64,000 nucleotides of DNA from positions 434,001 to 498,000 of the forward strand of contig JALHJW010000001.1 in NCBI GenBank assembly GCA_022839785.1, given 5' to 3'. A model generated the notes under the pieces. It did not search any database. It worked only from the letters and a program-made list of their open reading frames with translations, and was not told the DNA's origin. How positions within the stretch are numbered: the stretch's first letter is position 1; every line of letters starts with the position of its first letter. Positions 26,402-34,095 of the stretch are shown here, in pieces. A program made the position numbers and the translations under genes. The stretch is from Desulfovibrio sp. Lineage in GTDB: Bacteria; Desulfobacterota; Desulfovibrionia; Desulfovibrionales; Desulfovibrionaceae.

Positions 26402-27397
26402 ATGGTCCCGTTCCTGCCGCCCCAGCCCCCGCTCGCCGCGCTTGCGGCCCGTCTCCTGCACCGCAAGACGCAGACGGCCCCGCTGTTCGCGCCCGACGGC
26501 TACAGCGACCGGCCCCTGGCCTGCGAGATAGACCGGCTGCGCGATGCCGCCCGGGAGCCGTCCGACGCGGACCTCGTGCGGCTGCTGGCCAAGTACGCCC
26601 ACGCCTACGTGCACGACTCCGAGGCCAGACCGGTCTCCCTGGCCGAATTGACCCTGCTCTTCGACCAGTTCCATCACCGCCGCCGCGGCTGCGAAAGCCT
26701 GGACGGCCGCGACGACCTGCGCCGCCGCCTGCTCCGGCTGAGCTTCGCCCTGACCATGATCGCCGACCTGCCCAAGAGCGCCCGGATCGTGCGGGAAATC
26801 CTCGACACGCCGCTACGCCACGACGACGGCGCTTCCTTCCTGGGCCTGGACATCGGCACGGGAACCGGCATCCTCATGCTGGCCATGCACCTGGCCGCCT
26901 GCCGCGCGGGCTATTCCCCGATCCGGCTGGTCGGCGTGGAGCGCGACCGCACCACCTGGGAGCGCACCGTGGCTCTGACCCGCACCCTGGGCATCGGCGT
27001 GGCCCTGCTCGGCGACGCCAAATCCCCGGCGACCTATGCCGCCCTGCCCGAAGGCCCGGTGCATTTCGTCTGCAACGAAACCCTGCCGAGCCTGGGCCAA
27101 CGCCTCTGGAAAGAGGATTTCGTGCCCATCAGCCAGGCCCTCTTCACGGCCCTGGGCGAACGTTTGGCCGAGGCGACCTTTTTCCCGGCCGCGCTGTGGG
27201 CCCGCAAGGACGAGGACGAGGCCGTGCGCCTGGGCGTGGAGAACGGCTTCGCGCCCGCCTCGGATTATCCCCTGCGCCTGCTCCGCGCCGAGGCCATCGA
27301 ACTGTCCGGGGAGCCCGTGCGCCTGGACCGCATCGGCCACGAATGCGCCGTCCACATCCGGCCCGAATGGCGCGAACGCCTGGGCAGCCGCTGGTAG
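26402..27397 (+). CDS. SAM-dependent methyltransferase-like protein
   Basis: 331 residues from the ATG at 26402; a GTG at 26393 is an alternative. Motif I of class I methyltransferases is clear (FLGLDIGTGTGILMLAM), with an acidic residue at the end of the second strand (VGVERDRTTW). The N-terminal 140 residues are helical and unrecognised. The fourth-strand region CNETLPSLGQ resembles a catalytic loop. The substrate is unknown. It stands 78 bp after the cytochrome gene and 60 bp before DUF445. Confidence 0.65.
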   Translation: MVPFLPPQPPLAALAARLLHRKTQTAPLFAPDGYSDRPLACEIDRLRDAAREPSDADLVRLLAKYAHAYVHDSEARPVSLAELTLLFDQFHHRRRGCESLDGRDDLRRRLLRLSFALTMIADLPKSARIVREILDTPLRHDDGASFLGLDIGTGTGILMLAMHLAACRAGYSPIRLVGVERDRTTWERTVALTRTLGIGVALLGDAKSPATYAALPEGPVHFVCNETLPSLGQRLWKEDFVPISQALFTALGERLAEATFFPAALWARKDEDEAVRLGVENGFAPASDYPLRLLRAEAIELSGEPVRLDRIGHECAVHIRPEWRERLGSRW

Positions 27398-27457
27398 CGC
27401 CTCCGCCTTGCCTCCAGCCCCGGCCTCTGCTATGCGCGCTCACGCACAGGAGCGCGC

Positions 27458-28075
27458 ATGACGATACCCGAAATCCTTCCCTACTTCATAGGCCCGGTGG
27501 TTTGCTGCCTCATCGGCTGGCTGACCAACTGGCTGGCCGTGAAGATGCTCTTCCACCCCCGCCGCCCGCTGACCATCGGGCCGCTGGTCATCCACGGCGT
27601 CTTCCCCAAGCGCCAGGCCGCCCTGGCCGCGCGCCTCGGCGCGCTGATCAAGCAGGAACTTGTGCGCCTGGACGAGATCGCCGACGCCCTGCGGCAGCAG
27701 GACCTGGCCGAACGCTTCCGTGACACCATCGACGCCGCCGTGGACAAGCTGCTCACCGAAAAGCTGGTCCAGGCCATCCCCATGGCCGCCATGCTGCTCT
27801 CAGACTCCATGGTGCGCAAGGTCAAGACCATGCTCGTGCCCGAACTGCTGGCCCTGGTGCCGTCCCTCGTGGACCGCGCCGCCGGGGCCATTTCGGCCTG
27901 CTACGACGTGGAGGAGGCCGTACGCGAAAAGGTCGAGGCCTTCCCCGTGGAGAAGCTGGAGAACATCCTCTTCGCCATCATGAGCAAGGAATTCCGCTTC
28001 ATCGAGATCTCCGGCGGCGTCCTCGGCTTCACCGTCGGCGCCCTGCAGTCCCTCGCCCTCTGGCTGCTGCGCTGA
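27458..28075 (+). CDS. DUF445 family membrane protein
   Basis: 205 residues. An N-terminal hydrophobic helix (PYFIGPVVCCLIGWLTNWLAVKMLF) carries the GxxTNWLAVKMLF signature of DUF445, followed by HPRRP and GVFPKRQ. A C-terminal hydrophobic segment (GGVLGFTVGALQSLALWLL) gives a second membrane anchor, with a long helical stretch between. The family is conserved in bacteria with unknown function. Confidence 0.8.
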   Translation: MTIPEILPYFIGPVVCCLIGWLTNWLAVKMLFHPRRPLTIGPLVIHGVFPKRQAALAARLGALIKQELVRLDEIADALRQQDLAERFRDTIDAAVDKLLTEKLVQAIPMAAMLLSDSMVRKVKTMLVPELLALVPSLVDRAAGAISACYDVEEAVREKVEAFPVEKLENILFAIMSKEFRFIEISGGVLGFTVGALQSLALWLLR

Positions 28076-28143
28076 ACCGCCGCCCCGGCGAGAGGGCGCA
28101 GCCGGTCGCAACGCGTCGCATTCAGGACGCACAAACGAAGACT

Positions 28144-28166
28144 CCAAGGGGCTTTCGGCCCCCTGG
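28144..28166 (+). terminator. hairpin after the DUF445 gene
   Basis: A 9-bp stem with one mismatch (28144-28152 with 28158-28166) and a 5-nt loop. It lies between convergent genes, with no clear T-tract. Confidence 0.35.
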
Positions 28167-28228
28167 TCCCTCACAATCCGCACAGGCCACGGGCGTCCTT
28201 TTGGACCGCCGCGAACGCTCCGGTCCGG

Positions 28229-28813
28229 CTACAGCTTTTTCCCGGCCTTGGTCACGGCCTTCTTCAGCTCGCCGAAGGCCGCGTCGAACCCCTTGCGCAG
28301 CTCTCCCAGGGCGTCGGCCCCGCCGCGGCGCAGGAGGTCCAGCTTGTAGCGGGCGGACTCCATGAGATCCTCGACCTGTTTCTTGTTGCGGTCATAGGCG
28401 GCCCGCGCCTCCCGCGAGATCGCGCCGGGATCGCGCAGCATCCCGGCCGCGGCGGAGCGCAGGTCCTCGAACTGGGCGGCCGCGGTGCGCAGGGCCTCGC
28501 GGCTTTCCAGCCAGAGACTGGCCTTGCCCTTGCCCACGGCCTCGGCCGCGCGCCTGAGGTCCTCGCCGGGCGAAAAGACGGCCGCGGTGCGCGGCGGGAT
28601 GGGCACGGCCGCGCCGGTGGAGGGATTGCGGCCGGTGCGGGCCGCCCGCTTGCGCACCGAGAAGGTGCCGAAGGGCCGCAACACGACCTTCTCCCCGGAG
28701 GCCAGGGCGATGCCGATCTCCTCCAGGATGGCTTCGTAACAGAGCTCCGCCTGGCGATTGGTGGCGAGCCCGGCCCGCTGCTTCATGTAGGATGTCAGAT
28801 AGTCCTTGGCCAT
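28229..28813 (-). CDS. HU-family DNA-binding protein with long helical C-terminal extension
   Basis: 194 residues. Residues 1-90 are HU/IHF-like: paired helices, then LRPFGTFSVRKRAARTGRNPSTGAAVPIPPRTAAVFSPGEDLR, which includes the GFGxF-like turn and the RxGRNPxTG arm of HU. The second half (about 95-194) is predicted alpha-helical or coiled coil, rich in Ala, Glu, Arg and Lys and ending KKAVTKAGKKL. Ordinary HU is about 90 residues, so this is a nucleoid protein doubled in size by a helical tail. It is divergent from the DUF493 gene. Confidence 0.8.
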   Translation of the reverse strand: MAKDYLTSYMKQRAGLATNRQAELCYEAILEEIGIALASGEKVVLRPFGTFSVRKRAARTGRNPSTGAAVPIPPRTAAVFSPGEDLRRAAEAVGKGKASLWLESREALRTAAAQFEDLRSAAAGMLRDPGAISREARAAYDRNKKQVEDLMESARYKLDLLRRGGADALGELRKGFDAAFGELKKAVTKAGKKL

Positions 28814-28918
28814 GTCCCGACTCCCGGCTTGACGTTCATGGAAAAAACATTACCTGTCTTCCACGTTAACACAGCCCGCGAAGCATTGCCACGCCCAACC
28901 AGGATCAAACGGAAAAAA

Positions 28919-29179
28919 ATGAACGACCCCTTGGCCAAGCTCCAGGCCGCCCTCGACACGTGCGAAACCTGGCCCTGCGACTACTGCTTCAAGTTCATCG
29001 CCAAGAGCGACGAACTCGGCCCGCTTCTTGAGCTTTTCGAGGGCTTTGCGGTCTCGTTGCGGGAGAGCGCCGGGGGGAAGTACACCAGCCTCACGGTCCA
29101 GGCCGTGATGCAGTCCTCGGACGAGGTCCTGGCCGTCTACCGCAAGGCCGCGGAGCACCCCGGCATCATAAGCCTGTAA
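28919..29179 (+). CDS. DUF493 (YbeD/UPF0250) family protein
   Basis: 86 residues, the normal family size. FPxxFxxK-like CDYCFKFIAKSDE, GKYTSLTVQAVMQSSDEVLAVYRKAAEHPGIISL match the ACT-like ferredoxin fold of DUF493. Starts further upstream in the same frame are less likely; the ATG at 28919 gives the family N-terminus. The end overlaps the convergent deoC gene by 14 bp. Function unknown; YbeD-type proteins may be regulatory. Confidence 0.75.
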   Translation: MNDPLAKLQAALDTCETWPCDYCFKFIAKSDELGPLLELFEGFAVSLRESAGGKYTSLTVQAVMQSSDEVLAVYRKAAEHPGIISL

Positions 29180-29876
29180 ACGCGCGCCCGTCCGGCCCGT
29201 CCGCACTCGCCGCGGCGGAGACGATGGCCACGGACGAGGAGCTGCCGAGACGATCCGCGCCCGCGCGCAGCATGTTCAGGGCCTGGTCCAGGGTCCTGAT
29301 CCCCCCCGACGCCTTCACGCCCATCTCCGGCCCCACGGCCTCGCGCAGCAGCGCCACGTCGTGCGCGGTGGCCCCGCCCGGCCCGAAGCCGGTGGAGGTC
29401 TTGACGAAGGCCGCCCCGGCCGCCTTGGCCAGCACGCACCCGGCGAGCTTCTGGCCGTCCGTGAGGGCGGCGGTCTCCAGGATGACCTTGACCGGAAACG
29501 GCGCGGACGCGGCCACCACGGCCCCGATGTCCTGGAACACGGCGCGGTGGTCGCGGGCCTGCAGGGCCAGGGGGTTGATGACCATGTCCAGTTCGCGCGC
29601 GCCCGCATGCAGGGCGTCCAGCGCCTCACGCACCTTTTCGGCCGTGGACTCCAGGCCGCTGGGGAAGCCGACCACGGCCACGGGCAGCACGGCGCTGCCC
29701 GCGAGATGACGGGCGATCAGGGATATCTGTCCGGGATAGACGCAGACCGCCTTGAAGCCGTGCTCCAGGGCCTCGCGGCAGAGGCGCTCCAAGGCCTCGG
29801 GCCGGGCGGCCGGGTCGAGCAGGGTGTGGTCGATGGCCTGGGCCAGACGCCGCGGCGAGGGGAAGCAGGTGTCCAT
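29166..29876 (-). CDS. deoC: deoxyribose-phosphate aldolase
   Basis: 236 residues. Cleaves 2-deoxyribose 5-phosphate to glyceraldehyde 3-phosphate and acetaldehyde. IDHTLLDP at the start, CVYP, VVGFPSG, ELDMVINP (acidic residue of the active site), the Schiff-base lysine in AAFVKTSTGFG and the second lysine in GVKASGGIRT are all intact. It allows use of deoxynucleosides. It is convergent with the DUF493 gene and overlaps it by 14 bp. Confidence 0.95.
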   Translation of the reverse strand: MDTCFPSPRRLAQAIDHTLLDPAARPEALERLCREALEHGFKAVCVYPGQISLIARHLAGSAVLPVAVVGFPSGLESTAEKVREALDALHAGARELDMVINPLALQARDHRAVFQDIGAVVAASAPFPVKVILETAALTDGQKLAGCVLAKAAGAAFVKTSTGFGPGGATAHDVALLREAVGPEMGVKASGGIRTLDQALNMLRAGADRLGSSSSVAIVSAAASADGPDGRAFTGL

Positions 29877-29976
29877 GACCGTCCTCTACGCCCGGGAACG
29901 CGCCTTGCCAAGCGGGCGGGTTGTGCTAGAATTGCAAAGAGACGCGCGCCCTTGCCGCGCCCCCGGAGGTTTGCCC

Positions 29977-30954
29977 ATGCGCCACGCCTTGCTCCTCTGC
30001 ATCCTGCTCTGCCTCGTTCCGGCGGCCTGCGCCCCGTCCAAGATCAGGCTCTTCGACGACTATTCCGACCCCCTGCTCGAATCGGTCATCGAGGGCGAGG
30101 GGCCGGGCAAGGTCCTGCTTCTGCCCGTGCGCGGCTTCATCAGCGACGAGCCGGGCCGGGGGCTGTTCGCGACGCGTCCCTCCACTGTGCAGGAGACGGC
30201 CGCGCACCTGCGCAAGGCGGCGCAGGACCCCGCGGTCAAGGCCGTGGTCCTGGTGGTGGACTCGCCGGGCGGGAGCGTCACGGCCTCGGACATCCTGTAC
30301 CACGAACTGACGCGCTTCAAGGAGCAGAGCAAGGCCCCGGTGGTGGCCTGCATGATGGGCCTCGCGGCCTCGGGCGGCTACTACGTCTCCCTGGCCGCGG
30401 ACCGCATCGTGGCGCACCCGACCACGGTCACGGGCTCGGTGGGCACGGTCTTCCTGCAGCCTCGCGTGGACGGACTGATGGACAAGCTCGGGGTGCAGGT
30501 GGAGACCTTCGCCTCGGGCGACAAGAAGGACATGGGCTCGCCCTTCAGGCAGCCCACGGACGAGGAGCGCGCCCTGTTCCGGGCGCTCATCGCCGACCTC
30601 AACGACCGCTTCCTCTCCCTGGCGGCCGAACGCCGGAAGCTTTCGGGCGAACGCCTCGCCCTGGTGGCGGACGCGCGGGTGATGACCGCGAACCAGGCCC
30701 TGGCGGCCGGGCTCATCGACCGCGTGGGATTCCTGCAGGACGCCCTGGCCGAGGCCAGGGGCCTGGCCGGGCTGCCCGAGAGCGCCGCCGTGGTGGCCTA
30801 TCGCCGCACGCCCCAGCCCGACGACACCATCTACAACCCGGCCACGGCCGCGCTGCCCGCGGGCGGTCTCAAGCTCGTGGACCTCGGCGCGGCCGAGGCG
30901 GCGCTCTCGGTGCGGCCCGGCTTCTACTGGCTGTGGTCGCCGCAGCTTCCCTGA
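29977..30954 (+). CDS. sppA: signal peptide peptidase SppA-type serine protease
   Basis: 325 residues. An N-terminal hydrophobic signal (MRHALLLCILLCLVPAACAPS) may be a lipoprotein signal, although -3 is proline. The SppA core shows VVLVVDSPGGSVTASDILYHEL, the serine nucleophile region GLAASGGYYVSLAADRIVAHPTTVTGSVGTV and the lysine of the Ser-Lys dyad in ASGDKKDMGSPFR. It is the short, single-domain form. SppA degrades leftover signal peptides in the membrane. GGAGGT precedes the start. Confidence 0.88.
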   Translation: MRHALLLCILLCLVPAACAPSKIRLFDDYSDPLLESVIEGEGPGKVLLLPVRGFISDEPGRGLFATRPSTVQETAAHLRKAAQDPAVKAVVLVVDSPGGSVTASDILYHELTRFKEQSKAPVVACMMGLAASGGYYVSLAADRIVAHPTTVTGSVGTVFLQPRVDGLMDKLGVQVETFASGDKKDMGSPFRQPTDEERALFRALIADLNDRFLSLAAERRKLSGERLALVADARVMTANQALAAGLIDRVGFLQDALAEARGLAGLPESAAVVAYRRTPQPDDTIYNPATAALPAGGLKLVDLGAAEAALSVRPGFYWLWSPQLP

Positions 30955-30988
30955 CGGACCGGCGCGCCATATGCAAACGAGGAACGAC

Positions 30989-32719
30989 ATGGCCCTGTTC
31001 TCGAAAAAAGACGACGGCAAGGACGCGGCCGAGGCCCAGGACCGGACGGCGCCGGAGCGGACGGCCCCGGCCGAGACCGCGGACGCGCAGGAATGGCTGA
31101 TTCCCGAGGAGAGCCGCGGGTATCTCAGCCAGCTCTTCAAGGGCCTCAAAGCCCCGGTAGAGCTGCGCCTGTTCACGGGGAAGGGGCTCAACGAGGAGTA
31201 CGCGGGCTTCACGCGCCGGTTCATCGCGGATCTGACGCGCCTCTCGGACAACATCAGTCTGACCGAGGTCGATCTCGACGCGCCCGAGGCTGCGGAGCGC
31301 GGCATCGCCGAATCGCCCACCGTGCTCATGGCCCCGGACCGCTACGACATCCGCTTCACCGGCGCGCCCGCTGGCGAGGAGGGACGCACCTTCATCGAGG
31401 CCATCGCGCTCTGCTCCCTGGGCAGGAGCGGCCTCAGGCAGACCTCGCGCGACCTGCTCGCGACGCTCGCCGAGAAGCGACACGTGCGCGTCTTCGTCTC
31501 CCCCACCTGCCCCTACTGCCCGGGCCAGGCGGTCAATGCGGTGCGCGCGGCCATCGAACGGCCGGAGCTCGTCTCCGCGCAGATCGTGGAGATCAGCGAG
31601 AACCGGGAGCTGGCCCAGCGCTTCGGCGTGGGCAGCGTGCCGCACACCGTGATCAACGACAGCCTCGCGGTCCTGGGCATGGAGCCGGAGGAGCGCTTCA
31701 CGGCCGAACTGGTCGCCCTCAGGAGCGCCGAGGAACTCACGGGGACGGCGGGGAGCCCGGGCGGGGCGGCCGAGGAGTCGGTCTTCCGCGACCTGGTCAT
31801 CGTGGGCGGCGGCCCGGCCGGGCTGGCCGCGGGCATCTACGCCGAGCGCGCGGGCCTGCGCAGCGTGATCCTGGAGAAGGCCAACGTGGGCGGCCAGGTC
31901 GCGGCCACGCCCGTGGTCGAGAACTACCCCGGGATGACCTCCACCTCGGGCGGCAAGCTGGTGGACATGCTCGCGGCCCACGCCCGCGAGTACGTGGACA
32001 TCCACGAATTCGAGCCGGTGCAGGAGATCAAGGTGGGCCGCCTCATCGAGGCGGTCACGCCGCGCGTCCTGTACCGCTGCCGGGCGCTGATCCTGGCCAC
32101 GGGAGCCTCCTGGAAGGCGCTCGGCGTGCCGGGCGAGAGCGCCTTTCACGGCAACGGCGTGTCGCACTGCGCCTCGTGCGACGGCGCGCTGTACAAGGAC
32201 CGAAAGGTCGTGGTCGTGGGCGGCGGCAACACCGCCCTGACCGACGCCCTGCACCTGCGGAACCTGGGTGCGGACGTGACCGTCGTGCATCGCCGCGACG
32301 CCTTCCGGGCGCAGGAACATCTGCAGAAGTCCGTGGCCCGCGAGGCCATCCCCGTGCTCTGGAACAGCGAAGTCACGGCCGTGCTGGGCGAAGGCGCGCT
32401 CACCGGGGTGCGGCTGCGCGACACGGTCACGGGCGAGGAGCGGGAGCTGGCCTGCGACGGCGTCTTCGTGGCCATCGGCGAGAAGTCCGAGACGCGGCTG
32501 GCGCGGCAGGTGGGCCTCAGGCTCGATGCGGACGGCAACGTCGCGGTGGACCGCGAGATGCGCACCAGCATCCCGCGCATCTACGGAGCCGGGGACGTCA
32601 CCGGCGGGCTCAGGCAGATCGTCACGGCCATGGGCGCGGGGGCCACGGCGGCCATGACCGCCTTCGCGGACCTCAAGCGGTTCGAATCCGAGGAGGCAGG
32701 GGACGAGGAGCGGCCATGA
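30989..32719 (+). CDS. glutaredoxin domain-thioredoxin reductase fusion (AhpF-like)
   Basis: 576 residues. Residues about 45-245 hold two thioredoxin folds as in AhpF/PDO: the first lacks a CXXC, the second has CPYC (174-177). Residues 268-576 are a thioredoxin reductase with FAD motif VIVGGGPAGLAAGIY, active-site CASC (394-397), NADPH motif VVVGGGNTALTDALHL and C-terminal GAGDVTGG. Electrons would flow NADPH-FAD-CASC-CPYC to an external peroxiredoxin or disulfide. The start is chosen at 30989, behind GAGGAA. The next gene overlaps by 4 nt. Confidence 0.88.
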   Translation: MALFSKKDDGKDAAEAQDRTAPERTAPAETADAQEWLIPEESRGYLSQLFKGLKAPVELRLFTGKGLNEEYAGFTRRFIADLTRLSDNISLTEVDLDAPEAAERGIAESPTVLMAPDRYDIRFTGAPAGEEGRTFIEAIALCSLGRSGLRQTSRDLLATLAEKRHVRVFVSPTCPYCPGQAVNAVRAAIERPELVSAQIVEISENRELAQRFGVGSVPHTVINDSLAVLGMEPEERFTAELVALRSAEELTGTAGSPGGAAEESVFRDLVIVGGGPAGLAAGIYAERAGLRSVILEKANVGGQVAATPVVENYPGMTSTSGGKLVDMLAAHAREYVDIHEFEPVQEIKVGRLIEAVTPRVLYRCRALILATGASWKALGVPGESAFHGNGVSHCASCDGALYKDRKVVVVGGGNTALTDALHLRNLGADVTVVHRRDAFRAQEHLQKSVAREAIPVLWNSEVTAVLGEGALTGVRLRDTVTGEERELACDGVFVAIGEKSETRLARQVGLRLDADGNVAVDREMRTSIPRIYGAGDVTGGLRQIVTAMGAGATAAMTAFADLKRFESEEAGDEERP

Positions 32720-33057
32720 TCGAGGGGTACGAGTTCGGCGCCATGACCGTGGACGGGGTGCGCCACACGCACGACCTGCTGCTCGTGGGCGGCAGCGTCG
32801 TGGCCGACTGGTGGCGGGGCAAGGCGCACCTGCTGACCATCATGGATCTTTCGCCCGTCCTCGCCGCCAGACCCGAGGTGCTGGTGGTGGGCACGGGCCG
32901 CAGCGGGGCCATGCAGCTCGCCCCCGGCCTGGCCGAGGCCCTGGAGGAACGGAACGTCGAGCTTGTCGCCCTGCCCAGCCCCGAGGCCTGGAAGGCCTAC
33001 AACGAGCTGCTCGCCGAAGGCCGTCGCGTGGCCGGAGCCTTCCACCTGACCTGCTGA
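32716..33057 (+). CDS. Mth938-like domain protein
   Basis: 113 residues, matching the Mth938/DUF498 fold: GYEFGAMTVDG, VLVVGTGRSGAMQLAPGLAEALEERNVELVALPSPEAWKAYNELLAEGRRVAGAFHLTC. The family includes mitochondrial NDUFAF3, an assembly factor of complex I; bacterial function is unknown. It overlaps the thioredoxin reductase stop codon by ATGA, so the two are coupled. Confidence 0.82.
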   Translation: MIEGYEFGAMTVDGVRHTHDLLLVGGSVVADWWRGKAHLLTIMDLSPVLAARPEVLVVGTGRSGAMQLAPGLAEALEERNVELVALPSPEAWKAYNELLAEGRRVAGAFHLTC

Positions 33058-33072
33058 CGTCGGCCCGGCCGC

Positions 33073-33504
33073 TCACGCCGCCCAGGGCCGCCGCAAAAGC
33101 TCCTGCACGGTCCGCATGGCTCGCACCAGTCTGCCGCGTTCCCGGGCCCCAAGCCCCTTGAGGGCTCCGGCGATCTGCCGTCTGGAACGCTCCTCCAGGT
33201 CGCCGAGTTGTCCTTGCCCCTCCTGCGTCAGCTCCAGGCGGCGCAAACGGCGGTCGCGGCCGTCGCGCTCGGCCCGGACCAGCCCCTGCCGCTCCAGCGA
33301 CTTGAGGAGCCGGGAGAGGAGTCCCTTGTCCAGACCGAGCAGCGCGCCCAGATCGCGAGCCGTGACGCCTGCCGCGTGCCCGATCTCCCACAGCACGCGC
33401 GCTTCGGCCAGAGTCAGCGGACTGTCCAGCAACCGGTCTTCCAGAAGTCCCAGGAAGCGTGTGTAGAAACGGCTGAAGCTCCGAACGGCCTCGATGTCCT
33501 GCAT
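33073..33504 (-). CDS. MarR family transcriptional regulator
   Basis: 143 residues. The winged-helix core reads LTLAEARVLWEIGHAAGVTARDLGALLGLDKGLLSRLLKSLERQGLVRAERDGRDRRLRRLELTQEGQ, with the DxRxxRxxxLT wing of MarR proteins. GGAGGAC precedes the start. It is divergent from the acetyltransferase gene, and two palindromes in the intergenic region (33540-33578) are likely its own operators. The inducer is unknown. Confidence 0.88.
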   Translation of the reverse strand: MQDIEAVRSFSRFYTRFLGLLEDRLLDSPLTLAEARVLWEIGHAAGVTARDLGALLGLDKGLLSRLLKSLERQGLVRAERDGRDRRLRRLELTQEGQGQLGDLEERSRRQIAGALKGLGARERGRLVRAMRTVQELLRRPWAA

Positions 33505-33523
33505 CTTCTGTCCTCCGGCTCGG

Positions 33524-33553
33524 AATATGCCGCTATACAGTTGACATTGTCAA
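33524..33553 (-). promoter_or_regulatory. promoter of the marR-type gene
   Basis: On the minus strand, -35 TTGACA (33548-33553) and -10 CATATT (33524-33529), 18 bp apart. The -35 box lies inside the first operator palindrome, as expected for autorepression. Confidence 0.5.
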
Positions 33554-33554
33554 C
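33540..33554. promoter_or_regulatory. MarR operator 1
   Basis: Perfect 15-bp palindrome GTTGACATTGTCAAC, overlapping the -35 box of the regulator gene. Confidence 0.65.
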
Positions 33555-33561
33555 AGAATGT

Positions 33562-33578
33562 GGTTGACAAAATCAACC
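33562..33578. promoter_or_regulatory. MarR operator 2
   Basis: Dyad GGTTGA-CAAAA-TCAACC. Its centre is 23 bp from that of operator 1, and it shares the GTTGA half-site. Confidence 0.6.
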
Positions 33579-33598
33579 TTATTCATGCGGGAGGCCCC

Positions 33599-34084
33599 TT
33601 GCATTCCCGGATCGTCACCGTCCCCTGGCCGGGCATGGCCGGGGAAGTCATCGCCCTGCACGGGGCGTATTACGCCGCGCACTGGAGCCTGGACCTCGGC
33701 TTCGAACTCCAGGTCGCGCAGGAGTTGTGCGCCTTTCTGCGGCACCCGGCGCCGGACAGGCTCTGGGCCGCCGGGGTTGCGGGAAACCTGGCCGGGTTCA
33801 TTGCCTTGCAGCCCGTCGCCGGGGCCGAAGCCCGGTTGCGCTGGTTCATCGTCCGGCCGGGCGCGCAGGGGCAGGGACTGGGCCGCCGCCTGCTCCACCT
33901 CGCCCTGGGACAGGCGCGCGCCGCAGGTCTGACGCGCCTGCACCTGTGGACCTTCGCGGGCCTGGACGCCGCCCGCGCGCTTTACGAACGCGCCGGATTC
34001 CACCTCACGCAGGAAGAGCCGTCCGAGCGCTGGGGACCACGCCTGGTCGAGCAGCGCTTCGACCTCGACCTGGCGCACGGCTGA
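33599..34084 (+). CDS. GNAT family acetyltransferase
   Basis: 161 residues from a TTG start at 33599 with GGGAGG 4 nt upstream; a GTG at 33560 would place operator 2 inside the coding region and is less likely. LRWFIVRPGAQGQGLGRRLLHLAL is the acetyl-CoA-binding R/Q-x-x-G-x-G/A motif, and LHLWTFAGLDAARALYERAGF is the later GNAT strand-helix. The N-terminal HGAYYAAHWSLD resembles GNAT domains fused to MarR regulators elsewhere. Here the regulator is a separate divergent gene. The substrate is unknown. Confidence 0.82.
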   Translation: MHSRIVTVPWPGMAGEVIALHGAYYAAHWSLDLGFELQVAQELCAFLRHPAPDRLWAAGVAGNLAGFIALQPVAGAEARLRWFIVRPGAQGQGLGRRLLHLALGQARAAGLTRLHLWTFAGLDAARALYERAGFHLTQEEPSERWGPRLVEQRFDLDLAHG

Positions 34085-34095
34085 ACGGCACGGGC

